DNA from: a bacterium | GTDB lineage: Bacteria > Verrucomicrobiota > Verrucomicrobiia > Limisphaerales > UBA11358 | Reading direction: 5' to 3' | DNA: 43,738 nt | Assembly (NCBI GenBank): GCA_021817945.1 | Contig: JAKAFL010000032.1 | Span: forward strand, 1 to 43,738 | Part shown: piece by piece, positions 9,210-17,782 of the stretch | Numbering within the stretch: position 1 is the stretch's first letter | Layout: each line of letters opens with the position of its first letter | The notes under the pieces: generated by a model | Database searches by the model: none | Told to the model about the DNA's origin: nothing | The model's input: only the letters and a program-made list of their open reading frames with translations | Made by a program: the position numbers and the translations under genes

Positions 9210-10229
9210 TTGTCCGCCAAGCCTAAATTGCTTGTTTTGGAGTTGTGGGGCCTGGGCGACCTTGTAATTGCCACGCCCTTTTTAAGGACGGCAGCGCAGC
9301 ATTACGATGTAACGCTTGTGGCCAAGCCCTTTGCGATGGAGTTGGGTGCGCTGTTTTGGCCCTCCGTGGTGGTGGAACCCCTGACAGCTCCGTGGACGGC
9401 TTTCCTAAACAAATACCGTTTGTGGCATTGGCCGTGGCGGGAATTGGCGTCCTTGAGGCGCCGACTTGTCTCCCGCCGTTTTGACCTCGGCCTGTCCGCC
9501 CGGCGCGACCCTCGGGATCATTTATTGCTCAAATTTTCCGGCGCAGGCCAATGTTGGGGTTTTCCCCGGTGGAATTACCCGCGGTTTCTGACTCACTCAT
9601 TGAAACGACCCAAACCGGATGCTCACGTGAGCGAGTATTGGCGCATTGCTGGCCAGGGGCTGGGATTGGAGGATTTTCCCGCATTCGCGCCGCGTCTTCA
9701 TGCCCCGCAATCAAACCGGCATGTCCTCATCCATTCTGGTGCACGTCTCCCTGTGCGCGTCTGGCCTCTGTCTTATTATCTGGCCCTGATCCGACTCCTG
9801 CGCCAGGCCGGATTTTCCGTGGATATCGTGTGCGATGCAGATCAGTTGGATTGGTGGAAATCCAATGGTGAAGCTGCCTGTTGTCCGGCTAATGTGACCG
9901 AGTTGTGCCACACCCTGAATCGTGCAGCGGTTGTGATTGCCAATGACTCTGGTCCCGGCCACCTGGCCGCCTTGTGCGGAATCCCCACTTTTTCTCTATT
10001 TGGTCCCCAGTTGCCGGATTGGTTTGCTCCAGTGAATAAGATGGGGGATTATGCAGAGGGAAAGGCCTGTCCCTACAAACCCTGTTTTGATTATTGCCGG
10101 TTTCCACGGCCTTTTTGCCTGGAAAACGTGACCGTAGAGGAGGTTTGGCCCAAAGTATCCTCGTTTTTAATGCGCCTTTCCGCCATGGATTCCATCGTGG
10201 GCACCTCGGAATCTGGGCCGAAAACTTGA
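9210..10229 (+). CDS. Glycosyltransferase family 9 (heptosyltransferase-like)
   Basis: This cytoplasmic GT-B enzyme likely adds a heptose or related sugar to a lipopolysaccharide core or surface glycan. The 339-residue sequence starts with the family nucleotide-fold entry LVLELWGLGDLVIATPFL. It carries VLIHSGA at the start of the C-terminal lobe and the sugar-nucleotide site NDSGPGHLAALCGIPT followed by SLFGPQ. A Cys-rich tail (KACPYKPCFDYCRF) resembles the CxxxCxxxxC ends of many GT9 proteins. The start is a TTG 3 bases after the ligase-like gene's stop, since no ATG or GTG gives the complete first beta strand. The exact sugar is not predictable. Confidence 0.85.
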   Translation: MSAKPKLLVLELWGLGDLVIATPFLRTAAQHYDVTLVAKPFAMELGALFWPSVVVEPLTAPWTAFLNKYRLWHWPWRELASLRRRLVSRRFDLGLSARRDPRDHLLLKFSGAGQCWGFPRWNYPRFLTHSLKRPKPDAHVSEYWRIAGQGLGLEDFPAFAPRLHAPQSNRHVLIHSGARLPVRVWPLSYYLALIRLLRQAGFSVDIVCDADQLDWWKSNGEAACCPANVTELCHTLNRAAVVIANDSGPGHLAALCGIPTFSLFGPQLPDWFAPVNKMGDYAEGKACPYKPCFDYCRFPRPFCLENVTVEEVWPKVSSFLMRLSAMDSIVGTSESGPKT

Positions 10230-10300
10230 ATTTTATCCAAGACCGGGTTTGTAAATCCTTCCTGATTCGATGGATGTCCTCCTTGAGGGATCTCGCCAGA

Positions 10301-11377
10301 ATGAAACGAAATGGATTGCCCGGCATGCTCCCCGGCGGCACATTGGCGTCCGTGAAAGTGTTGTTCAACTGCTGCCTCCCTTTTTCCCTGGCCCATGGCG
10401 GACAGGCCATTCAAATCCTGCAAACCATGAATGCTTTGCAAAAAATCGGGGTGGAGGTGGAGCCGGTCCGTTGGTGGGACCCGCACCAGGCCGGGGATTT
10501 GATTCACTATCACGGACGCATGGCCCCTGACCAAATCCGGTTTGCCCACCAAAAGGGAATGAAAGTCATCCTGGGGGAATTGCTCACTGGTGCGGGTTCC
10601 CAAAACCTCTTGCAACGCAAGGCCCGTCGCGCATTCAGGTGGATCGCTGAAAACATGGCCCCAGCAGCCGTGGCCGGAGCTTTCCAGTGGGAATCCTACC
10701 GCCTGGCCGATGGGTTCACCGTTCTGACCGCCTGGGAAAAATTCCTCATGGAATACAAATATGATGCGCCGTCATCCCGCATTCATGTGGTTTCCAACGG
10801 GGTGGAAGAGGTGTTTTTTGAATCGCCCCCGGTTCCTCGCGGAAAGTGGCTGGTTTGCACCGCCACCATTACCGAACGCAAACGCGTTCTGGAACTGGCC
10901 CAAGCGGCTGTAATGGCCCAAACCCCTGTCTGGATCATTGGCAAGGCCTATTCCGAATCTTCTCCTTATGCCCGTGAATTCTTTCGTCTTGCCTCGGCCA
11001 ATCCTCAGTGGATCCGGTTTGAAGGTGCAGTGGATGACCGGGCAGTCTTGGCTGGTGTGTACCGTGCTGCGCGTGGCTTTGTCCTCCTCAGCACCATGGA
11101 GAGCCAGAGTTTGTCTGCCCTCGAGGCTGCCGCCTGCGGTTGCCCCCTGCTTCTTAGCCAGCTTCCTTGGGCTCAAAGTTCTTTTCCTGCGGGTGTGCGC
11201 TTCTGTCCCGTCTCTGCCTCCACACGGGATACCGCCGCTTTTTTAAAATCCTTTTATCAGGATGCTCCACAACTCCCCTGTCCCCCTGCGCCGCCCACTT
11301 GGGGAAAAATTGCAATGGAGTTCCAGCGCGTCTATGAAACAGTTCTTTCGACCAAAGCTGACTCTGGAAACCCGTGA
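10301..11377 (+). CDS. Glycosyltransferase group 1 (GT4-like)
   Basis: This predicted retaining GT-B glycosyltransferase (358 residues) comes third in the polysaccharide operon. The N-terminal lobe contains LAHGGQAIQIL, a typical acceptor-lobe glycine loop. The C-terminal lobe has VVSNGVEEVFF and the E-x7-E motif ESQSLSALE. The frame is open to 10094, inside the GT9 gene. I chose the ATG at 10301, with GAGGGA at 10285-10290 ten bases before it. An ATG at 10274 and a GTG at 10352 remain possible; the last would begin right at the first beta strand. Confidence 0.8.
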   Translation: MKRNGLPGMLPGGTLASVKVLFNCCLPFSLAHGGQAIQILQTMNALQKIGVEVEPVRWWDPHQAGDLIHYHGRMAPDQIRFAHQKGMKVILGELLTGAGSQNLLQRKARRAFRWIAENMAPAAVAGAFQWESYRLADGFTVLTAWEKFLMEYKYDAPSSRIHVVSNGVEEVFFESPPVPRGKWLVCTATITERKRVLELAQAAVMAQTPVWIIGKAYSESSPYAREFFRLASANPQWIRFEGAVDDRAVLAGVYRAARGFVLLSTMESQSLSALEAAACGCPLLLSQLPWAQSSFPAGVRFCPVSASTRDTAAFLKSFYQDAPQLPCPPAPPTWGKIAMEFQRVYETVLSTKADSGNP

Positions 11378-11603
11378 ACGCCCTTTGATGAAAGGACTGA
11401 CGAGGCTGCTCTAATAAGGCAAAAGACTTTGCAACGGAGGGTTTTTGGCGTTTCCATTGCACTGCGAGCCATGCCAGGGAAAATGGCCCGCCGCCTTCCT
11501 TGCTGGCCTTTGGTAGTTTTCCATGAGGCTTTGTCCTCCTTGGCTGTGATCTCCTGGCTTGGGATGGGCGAAAGTGGCGGCCTTTATCATTTTTCGGGAG
11601 GTT

Positions 11604-12824
11604 TCAAAGTCCAACCCTGCCAGTATGGCAGGCGTTCCCCCGAAACTGCGGCCATGAACTTTTCATCCCCGCAGCCGCCCCCGTCTTGTCCATGGGATGA
11701 ACGGCATACAAAAACAGATTGCACACAAAATAAATGGTTCCCTGAGCATCAATGGCCGGAGATGAACTCAGGTTGAATGCCGTGCGGGTACGCCAGACCG
11801 GATCTGACCCCGTGGATTTAAACGCATAAAGCATGCCCCAAGGCATGCTGGTGTAAACCCGTCCATCCATTGTCGCTGCGGTCGTGTCCATCAAAATGGG
11901 AGAAGGCCAGCTCCAACGCAACTTGCCGTCCGCACTGAGGCTTTCCATGCTCCAATGATCTCCTCCCAGGTAAATGTTCCCAAATTCATCCAACACAGGT
12001 GAGGATTCTGTCATGCTCCCGGTGTGGTAATGCCAGCGCTCCCTGCCCCCGGCATCCAAGGCATAGGCATTGCCATCCGTGGAGGTGAAATAAACCGTTC
12101 CCATTTGGCCAATGGCCGGGGATGAGGCCACCGGCCCGCCTGTTTTGAAGCGCCATTGCTTCAGTCCGTCAGGCCTCAGCGCATAAAAATTGCCATCATG
12201 CGCTCCAAAATAAACGGTTCCGTCCGCACCAATGGATGGCGAGGAATCCACGGCTGAACCCACATTGTAACGCCATTTCAGGCTCCCATCCGGTTTCACC
12301 GCATAAAAAAAACCGTCCAGGCTTCCAAAATAAATCGTTCCATCGGCCCCCAGCGCTGGCGATGAATCTACCCAACCGCCCGTGGTAAATGACCACTTTA
12401 AACGGCCATTCCTGGTTAATGCATAAAAGCAGCGATTTCGTGCCCCAAAATAGACTGTGCCATCCTGACCCACGGCCGCCGAGGATTTTATCTCGCAATG
12501 AGTGTCATAAGACCACAATAATTTTCCGCCTGGGGAAATGGCCAGAAACAATCCATAAAATGTGCCGAGATAAACAACGCCATTTTTGTCAATGGCCGGT
12601 GTGGCCCGGCTGCTGTTGATTACCTCCGGCAGGCGGAAGGTCCACAACGGCAGAACCTCCGGCAAATCGCCCGCCAGACCCCGGGCAGGGTTGATGAGTA
12701 AAACAAGCAAGCCCAAACCCAGGCGCCATTGCCAAATCCGCGTCACAGGTGAAGTAAACCAATACCATGCAGCCATCGCAAACTCAAACAGGCAAAACCC
12801 AAGTTTGCAATGGCTGCTTCTCAT
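11604..12824 (-). CDS. Exported PQQ-like beta-propeller repeat protein
   Basis: The 406-residue protein consists of a hydrophobic export segment (about 30-50) and seven to eight propeller blades of about 41 residues. Each blade has the form SSPAIGxDGTVYFG...YALxxDGxxKWRF. This is the PQQ/BamB-type repeat, usually an extracytoplasmic scaffold. No quinone-binding or catalytic residues are apparent, so a dehydrogenase role is not supported. The C-terminus WPQFRGNACHTGR matches the WPxFRxDxxHTG element that often begins such propellers, here apparently closing the ring. An internal ATG at 12776 is an alternative start. A minus-strand promoter candidate lies at 12868-12896. Confidence 0.8.
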   Translation of the reverse strand: MRSSHCKLGFCLFEFAMAAWYWFTSPVTRIWQWRLGLGLLVLLINPARGLAGDLPEVLPLWTFRLPEVINSSRATPAIDKNGVVYLGTFYGLFLAISPGGKLLWSYDTHCEIKSSAAVGQDGTVYFGARNRCFYALTRNGRLKWSFTTGGWVDSSPALGADGTIYFGSLDGFFYAVKPDGSLKWRYNVGSAVDSSPSIGADGTVYFGAHDGNFYALRPDGLKQWRFKTGGPVASSPAIGQMGTVYFTSTDGNAYALDAGGRERWHYHTGSMTESSPVLDEFGNIYLGGDHWSMESLSADGKLRWSWPSPILMDTTAATMDGRVYTSMPWGMLYAFKSTGSDPVWRTRTAFNLSSSPAIDAQGTIYFVCNLFLYAVHPMDKTGAAAGMKSSWPQFRGNACHTGRVGL

Positions 12825-12862
12825 GATGACAGTTTGTTTTTTTCATTCTCCTTGCATTATGC

Positions 12863-12891
12863 TTGACTTTGTATTGATAAAGTATTTTAAT
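12863..12891 (+). promoter_or_regulatory. Strong sigma-70-type promoter candidate for the fibronectin-III protein gene
   Basis: TTGACT (12863-12868), a 17-base spacer and TTTAAT (12886-12891) match the consensus boxes at 5/6 and 5/6. The predicted start of transcription near 12898 gives a leader of about 60 bases before the ATG at 12961. The surrounding sequence is AT-rich. Confidence 0.65.
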
Positions 12892-12896
12892 CTCAA
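12868..12896 (-). promoter_or_regulatory. Divergent promoter candidate for the PQQ-propeller gene, overlapping the plus-strand promoter
   Basis: Read on the minus strand, TTGAGA (12896-12891), a 17-base spacer and TACAAA (12873-12868) score 5/6 and 4/6. It occupies almost the same bases as the plus-strand promoter, so only one polymerase could bind at a time. Confidence 0.45.
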
Positions 12897-12960
12897 TAAT
12901 CAGATTTTTTCCGGTGGATTTTAGCCGTTAATGGCCGTTTTTGAATCATACCCTGTTCAA

Positions 12961-14196
12961 ATGAAAATCGCTTTTCCTCCTAAATCAGATTGGGTTTGTC
13001 GTGGTTTTTCCCTGGCTATGGCGCTGGCCGGTTTGTTTTCAGCCTCGGCAAATGCTTTTATCCCTTTAAACCTGACCGGGTCTGTTTCAGGCAATGATTT
13101 CAATCTTTTATTGCCCACCACCACCACGGGTTTTTACTCGCTCCAATCCAGCACCGATTTGGTTGAATGGTGCAATACGCAATCAGGCATCATCGGTGAC
13201 GGCACTGTCAAGGTAATCACCCAATCCAATGCCTTGTCAGAAACGCAAAGGTTTTATCGAGCCATTCCTCAACGGCCGGTGAGCCTCATTCTCCCACAAA
13301 ACGCAGCGTTTGGTGTTTTGGGATACGATTGCGGAGGAATCAATGAGTATGTCACCGCAGGTTTCAGCGCCGTTAATGGCTTGCCCACGGGGGTGGTTCA
13401 ACTCTCCACCTCTTGTAGTGGGAGTGGACGTGGCGGGCACGGTACTACCCACACGGCCACTGCCTTGGTAACATGGGATTTGGCGGGCAACGTTTATGGC
13501 TACACCAGCCTTGGCACCAACCAGCTTGGTCCAATTGTTTCCGTAGATGGTCTTGGTGACGTCATTTACAATCCTGGTGGGGTTGCGTACCTCCTCATAC
13601 CCACGCCAACCAAGACGGTCATACAAAGTGCTGTGCAATCGGGCGATCAATTCCAAGTCAGTTGGATTTCTTCCGGGGTGAATCCCCAGGCCATCCAATC
13701 CACTGTTCTCATCGCCACCCCGGTAAACTCTTCAGCTCCAGTCCTGAGCATGGTCATATCAGGCCCAACGCAGATGGGAGTGATTCCCAATGTTCAACCC
13801 CAAACAAGGTATCTGATAACCGCTGTCAGCAGCACAGCCAATGGCGCTGGACCGGTCTCGGCACCCTACTCGCTTACATCCTCACCCGCCACAATTCTGC
13901 CGGGCGCACCCCAGTCGGTTTCTGCCATCTGGAACAATCTTAATCCAACGGGGAATGCCGATGTGGCCACAGCCAGTTGGCAGGCGTCCGATCCGGGCAA
14001 CAGTCCGGTGGATGAATATCTGGTCACCTTTTCCGGCAGCGATGGAGCCGGCACCTTCACCCAAACCGTATCCGGTACTTGGCTTAGCTTAAACTACAAC
14101 CTTGATCCAACGCCAAACTGGAATATCACGGTTCAAGCCCATAATGCCGCCGGATGGGGCCCCGTTTCCAACCCGTTTTTTCTGGGCGGCCTCTGA
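12961..14196 (+). CDS. Secreted fibronectin type III-like protein
   Basis: The 411-residue exported protein has a signal peptide (about 1-35, ending SASANAF). A first beta domain (about 36-105) ends in RFYRAIPQ, a pattern frequent in verrucomicrobial secreted proteins. A glycine/serine-rich middle follows, then two fibronectin-III-like domains (about 215-305 and 310-410), the last with VDEYLVTFSG and WNITVQAHNAAGWGPVS. No catalytic motif is recognised; adhesion or matrix binding is the usual role of such domains. The ATG at 12961 directly precedes the basic n-region of the signal peptide; the frame is open to 12931. Confidence 0.75.
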   Translation: MKIAFPPKSDWVCRGFSLAMALAGLFSASANAFIPLNLTGSVSGNDFNLLLPTTTTGFYSLQSSTDLVEWCNTQSGIIGDGTVKVITQSNALSETQRFYRAIPQRPVSLILPQNAAFGVLGYDCGGINEYVTAGFSAVNGLPTGVVQLSTSCSGSGRGGHGTTHTATALVTWDLAGNVYGYTSLGTNQLGPIVSVDGLGDVIYNPGGVAYLLIPTPTKTVIQSAVQSGDQFQVSWISSGVNPQAIQSTVLIATPVNSSAPVLSMVISGPTQMGVIPNVQPQTRYLITAVSSTANGAGPVSAPYSLTSSPATILPGAPQSVSAIWNNLNPTGNADVATASWQASDPGNSPVDEYLVTFSGSDGAGTFTQTVSGTWLSLNYNLDPTPNWNITVQAHNAAGWGPVSNPFFLGGL

Positions 14197-14289
14197 AACG
14201 ACCGGGTGGGCTGTTCCTCGGGATCAACCGGTTTTTAAAATGAGTGTTCCGCTGTGGACCCTATCACCACGATTGAATGGGCAGCCTGG

Positions 14290-14313
14290 CCTCAAGCGAA
14301 AGTTTGCTTGAGG
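14290..14313. terminator. Inverted repeat between converging genes, possible terminator
   Basis: CCTCAAGC (14290-14297) and GCTTGAGG (14306-14313) form a perfect 8-bp stem with an 8-base loop. It lies about 95 bases after the fibronectin-III gene and 80 bases after the phosphoesterase gene that converges on it. No T-run follows, so termination is uncertain. Confidence 0.35.
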
Positions 14314-14394
14314 ACGACTCTCAGCCATGCCAAATGGACTCTTCTAAATGATACATGAAGAATCGGTCTGCAAGGAACTTCATCTGAAACCGGT

Positions 14395-15180
14395 TCAGAC
14401 TTCAAACAGGGTGATTTCAGGCCTGCAATTGAAGCGAAAATGATAAATTCCAATGTAACCAATGCCTGGGTTTACATAGAGAAGCCCGGCGGGGGTTTCA
14501 TAAAACCCCAATTCATAACCATCCACATTATCCGGAAGGAATGGCGCGCCCACCAAAGGAAGACGAACCTGGCCGCCATGCGAGTGTCCTGCCAGAATCA
14601 GGCCATACGGTCGGTTGCCAATATGTTTGACCCAAGCCGGGTAATGCATCAGGAGAAGATTAAAAGTGTTGCCGGGATTTGGGGCCGGTATTGAGGAAGG
14701 ATTCAAACCAGCAGAGCCGGTAATGATGATTTTCCCATCGGCCACCCGGCATTGTTCATCCAAAAGCCAATCCCCGCCACCAGCGCGGAGGCTCCGGCGA
14801 ATCATGGAAAAATCAACGCCGCTCCAATAATCATGGTTGCCCGGCACCCCGAACACTGGGGCGCGAATCCCGGCAAGCGCTTCCAGGGTTTCTGGCAAAA
14901 AACAGGCTTCTTCCACCAAATCACCGGTTAAACAGCAAAAAGCAGGCTGGAGTTGGTTCACCAAGGCCACAATGTGGCGCAAATAGGCCAGGTCACCTTT
15001 GTGATGAAGGTCGGAAATCTGAACAAAGCGCACTCCCAGTTTTGTGTCAGGGATGGAGGCTTGTCGCACTCGCAACCATGTGGGCTCCACCAGGCGCCCC
15101 TCCGCACCCACTGCCACCAGGGGCAATACCAAAATCATGGATTTTAAAAACCAGCGTCGGCTTGAAACGACCTTTTTCAT
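14395..15180 (-). CDS. Tat-exported metallophosphoesterase (YkuE-like)
   Basis: This 261-residue two-metal phosphoesterase has all family motifs: ISDLHH, LTGDLVE, PGNHDYW, LLMHYP and GHSHGGQ. The N-terminus carries SRRWFLK, a full twin-arginine (SRRxFLK) signal followed by a hydrophobic stretch, so the folded enzyme is probably exported by Tat, as described for the Bacillus subtilis homologue YkuE. The class often acts on lipid or cell-envelope phosphates; the substrate here is unknown. I chose the ATG at 15180 because it places the Tat signal at the start; the frame is open to 15228. The next gene is divergent, 60 bases away. Confidence 0.85.
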   Translation of the reverse strand: MKKVVSSRRWFLKSMILVLPLVAVGAEGRLVEPTWLRVRQASIPDTKLGVRFVQISDLHHKGDLAYLRHIVALVNQLQPAFCCLTGDLVEEACFLPETLEALAGIRAPVFGVPGNHDYWSGVDFSMIRRSLRAGGGDWLLDEQCRVADGKIIITGSAGLNPSSIPAPNPGNTFNLLLMHYPAWVKHIGNRPYGLILAGHSHGGQVRLPLVGAPFLPDNVDGYELGFYETPAGLLYVNPGIGYIGIYHFRFNCRPEITLFEV

Positions 15181-15240
15181 CCCATTGTATTGATTACACG
15201 GTTTTGCAACCCAAGATATACGACCCACGGGGCATTGCCT

Positions 15241-16992
15241 ATGTTCAAGAAAAGGGTTAGATTGGGGGACATGCCCGAGCCTGCTTTCAAATCAAAGCCG
15301 CCCCTGTCGGCCTTGTGGTTGCTTCTGCGCATCAATGCATTGCACTCCTGGCGGCGCTTGGTATCCATCCGCTCCCAGTCCAGGTTGCTCACCACAATCA
15401 TCGCCTTGTTTGTCTCCGGCTACCTTGTTCTGGCGTTTGAGCTTTTTTATCACGGGATGGAATTCGTGGCAAAATTTCCGGGTCTTGGTTCGGTGCTCAT
15501 GGAACGGCTTTTTTACACCCTTTTCGCCTTTTTATTTGCCTTGCTCCTGCTCAGCAATCTCATTATCAGCTATACCAACCTATTTCGCAACCGCGAAACC
15601 TCCTTCCTTCTCACCCTGCCGATCCACACACAGGATATTTTCCGCTGGAAATTCATTGAATCTGTCATTTTGTCGTCATGGGCCTTTCTGTTCTTGATTT
15701 CCCCGTTGCTGGCGGCTTTTGGGTTGGTGCGAGGCGTGGCCTGGCATTTTTATCCATTCACGGTTTTTTTGATTGGCCTTTTCGTGATTCTGCCAGGTGT
15801 TTTTGGCTCCGCCCTGGCCATAGCCATTGGTCGGCATCTGGATCGGAAAAGCTTCCAGGTAGTGCTTTTGGTCCTGGCCCTGGCTTTGCTCGCTTTTGTG
15901 GCTTTTTGGTGGAAAACCAACCCGGTGGATGATGATTTGCTGGATAAACGCACCTTGGAGGCGCTGGACCGGTTGCTCGCAAAAACCCGGTTCACCATGT
16001 TTCCTTTTCTTCCCAGTTACTGGCTTTCCACCTCCGTCCTTCAGTGGGCCGAAGGCATTGTTAATGGATCGCTCTTTTTTGCATTGGTCCTCCTGAGCCA
16101 TACCTTGTTTTTTGGCGGCATTGCCTTGACGCGTTTTGGCAGCTTGTTTTACGACACCGCTTCAGCCGTGCAAAGCCGGGGAAGCGATGGCCGCCGTTTT
16201 AAGTCGTCCGCACAAGCCAATGGCGGGGCCGGGGCAGGCATTTTGGAGCGATTGTTTGATAAAATGTCGTTTTTGACCCCCGATGTGCGCGCCTTGGCCG
16301 TGAAGGATATGCGAATGTTCTGGCGGGATACCACCCAGTGGGGCCAATCCGTGATGTTCTTTGGCTTGCTGGGCGCCTATGTCATTAATCTCAGGAATTT
16401 CACCCATCAACTGACCAGTCCTTTTTGGGTCAATGCAGTGGCTTTTTTAAATCTGGGCGCATGCGCCTTCAATCTGGCATCTGTCACCACCCGGTTTGTC
16501 TTTCCTCAATTCTCCCTCGAAGGCCGACGCCTCTGGATCATTGGCATGGCTCCCATGGGCTTGGATTGCGTGGTGAAAACAAAATTTTGGCTCGCAGGCA
16601 TTCTTTCCCTCTTCATCACCCTCGCCTTGGTCACCCTCTCCTGTTATTTGCTCAACATGCCCTGGTCCGATGTGGTTTTTTTTGGAGCCGTGGTGACTGT
16701 GATGACTTTTGCCCTGAACGGACTTGCGGTGGGGTTGGGCGTTTTATTTCCAAACCTGAAAGAGACCAATCCCAATAAGATCGTCAGTGGATTTGGTGGC
16801 ACACTCTGCTTCGTTCTGAGTTCCATTTATATCATCACCTCATTGTCTCTGCTGGTCATGGGTGGTGGCGGTTTTCATGGACACCTGGTCTGGGCCTTTT
16901 TGTGCATTGTCCTCTTCGTGATCCTCTCCTTTTTCATTGGTTGGGTTCCTCTCAAGCTTGCCCTGGCTCGCGTTCGTACTTTTGAAGCCTGA
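15241..16992 (+). CDS. ABC-2-type exporter permease-like membrane protein
   Basis: The 583-residue protein has two sets of about six hydrophobic helices separated by a cytoplasmic part (about 330-390). It contains RNRETSFLLTLPI and, in the second half, ALAVKDMRMFWRD followed by further helices, as in large ABC-2-type permeases. These export unknown substrates with a separate ATPase. No ATPase gene is present in this window, which leaves the assignment incomplete. The start is unsettled: the ATG at 15241 has GGGG eight bases before it, and an ATG at 15271 directly follows GGGGGAC, probably too close for a ribosome-binding site. Confidence 0.55.
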   Translation: MFKKRVRLGDMPEPAFKSKPPLSALWLLLRINALHSWRRLVSIRSQSRLLTTIIALFVSGYLVLAFELFYHGMEFVAKFPGLGSVLMERLFYTLFAFLFALLLLSNLIISYTNLFRNRETSFLLTLPIHTQDIFRWKFIESVILSSWAFLFLISPLLAAFGLVRGVAWHFYPFTVFLIGLFVILPGVFGSALAIAIGRHLDRKSFQVVLLVLALALLAFVAFWWKTNPVDDDLLDKRTLEALDRLLAKTRFTMFPFLPSYWLSTSVLQWAEGIVNGSLFFALVLLSHTLFFGGIALTRFGSLFYDTASAVQSRGSDGRRFKSSAQANGGAGAGILERLFDKMSFLTPDVRALAVKDMRMFWRDTTQWGQSVMFFGLLGAYVINLRNFTHQLTSPFWVNAVAFLNLGACAFNLASVTTRFVFPQFSLEGRRLWIIGMAPMGLDCVVKTKFWLAGILSLFITLALVTLSCYLLNMPWSDVVFFGAVVTVMTFALNGLAVGLGVLFPNLKETNPNKIVSGFGGTLCFVLSSIYIITSLSLLVMGGGGFHGHLVWAFLCIVLFVILSFFIGWVPLKLALARVRTFEA

Positions 16993-17007
16993 AATCCGTT
17001 TGCACTC

Positions 17008-17655
17008 TCACAGGAGAAGCTTTTCCAAGGATTGAAACAACCCCGGCATGCTCCCCAGGTGTCTATGGCCGGATTGAGTCACCAGGCCGAATCCCGGTCC
17101 GTAGGACGGACCATTCGCCACGCATGCATCCGTGCCGCATTCCTTCATCTGATGCCGGGCGGCCCGCAGCGCGGTTTCACGATTTCCTTGCGCCTCGTAT
17201 TTCCACCCCACCAAAACGCCGTTGGGATACCATTGCCGGAGTTCGGCAATGATTTTTGGCGTGGGCAACAATTCCACAAGGTACTGTCCCGCCCGGGTGG
17301 AGATTTTGGCGGTTTTGCGAACCGCCTTTCGCCTTCCATTTTCCTCCTCTCTGTAAATTCGCCCGAAACCGAAATCACTTACCGCGGCTGCGTGAAAAAT
17401 AGCCATTTTCCGTGGGGAACGAAGGTTCCTGAGGCGTGTGCGCAAATCGTTTGTGGTGGTGAAGTCCTCCACCTTGCTTGCATTCCTTGGGCCTCCATAT
17501 GTGGCGGACTGGCCAATGAACAGCGTTACTTTGTGGCCGCATTCCTTCAGGTGGCCGGCCAGCAGTGTTCCAAGCCTTCCAGTGGAAAAATTGGTCATGC
17601 GCCGCACTTCATCCAGCGGTTCAAATGTGGGCCCGGCAGTGACAATACAATCCAT
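17008..17655 (-). CDS. Stand-alone phosphopantothenate--cysteine ligase domain protein (CoaB-like)
   Basis: CoaB joins cysteine to 4'-phosphopantothenate in coenzyme A synthesis. The 215-residue protein starts MDCIVTAGPTFEPLDEVR and continues MTNFSTGRLG, the nucleotide-binding signature of the family. It has HAAAVSDF, a LLPTPKII motif and a Lys in LVGWKYEA that corresponds to the conserved catalytic-site lysine. In most bacteria CoaB is fused to the decarboxylase CoaC; here there is no CoaC part in the frame or next door, so a separate coaC gene is expected elsewhere. The usual KIKK-type stretch is replaced by KISTRAG. The ATG at 17655 is the first start that begins at the first beta strand. 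Confidence 0.75.
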   Translation of the reverse strand: MDCIVTAGPTFEPLDEVRRMTNFSTGRLGTLLAGHLKECGHKVTLFIGQSATYGGPRNASKVEDFTTTNDLRTRLRNLRSPRKMAIFHAAAVSDFGFGRIYREEENGRRKAVRKTAKISTRAGQYLVELLPTPKIIAELRQWYPNGVLVGWKYEAQGNRETALRAARHQMKECGTDACVANGPSYGPGFGLVTQSGHRHLGSMPGLFQSLEKLLL

Positions 17656-17782
17656 GACATTAAAATAAAGGCCCCCGGCATAAATGAAAATCATTTCGCG
17701 CCGACAGCTTTGACCGGTTGGGACTGGCAAAAGATGGTTTTGGTTTCATCCCTGCCGCTTTGCGGGTAAATTGAGAATTCGA

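Noticed and set aside
11378-11603. Possible gene between the GT4 and PQQ-propeller genes
   Set aside because: The open frames here are short, lack starts with support and show no protein-like composition.
12787-12846. Short minus-strand frame (MKKTNCHH...) next to AAGGAG
   Set aside because: The ribosome-binding-like AAGGAG is too close to the ATG and the 20-residue product has no leader-peptide features.
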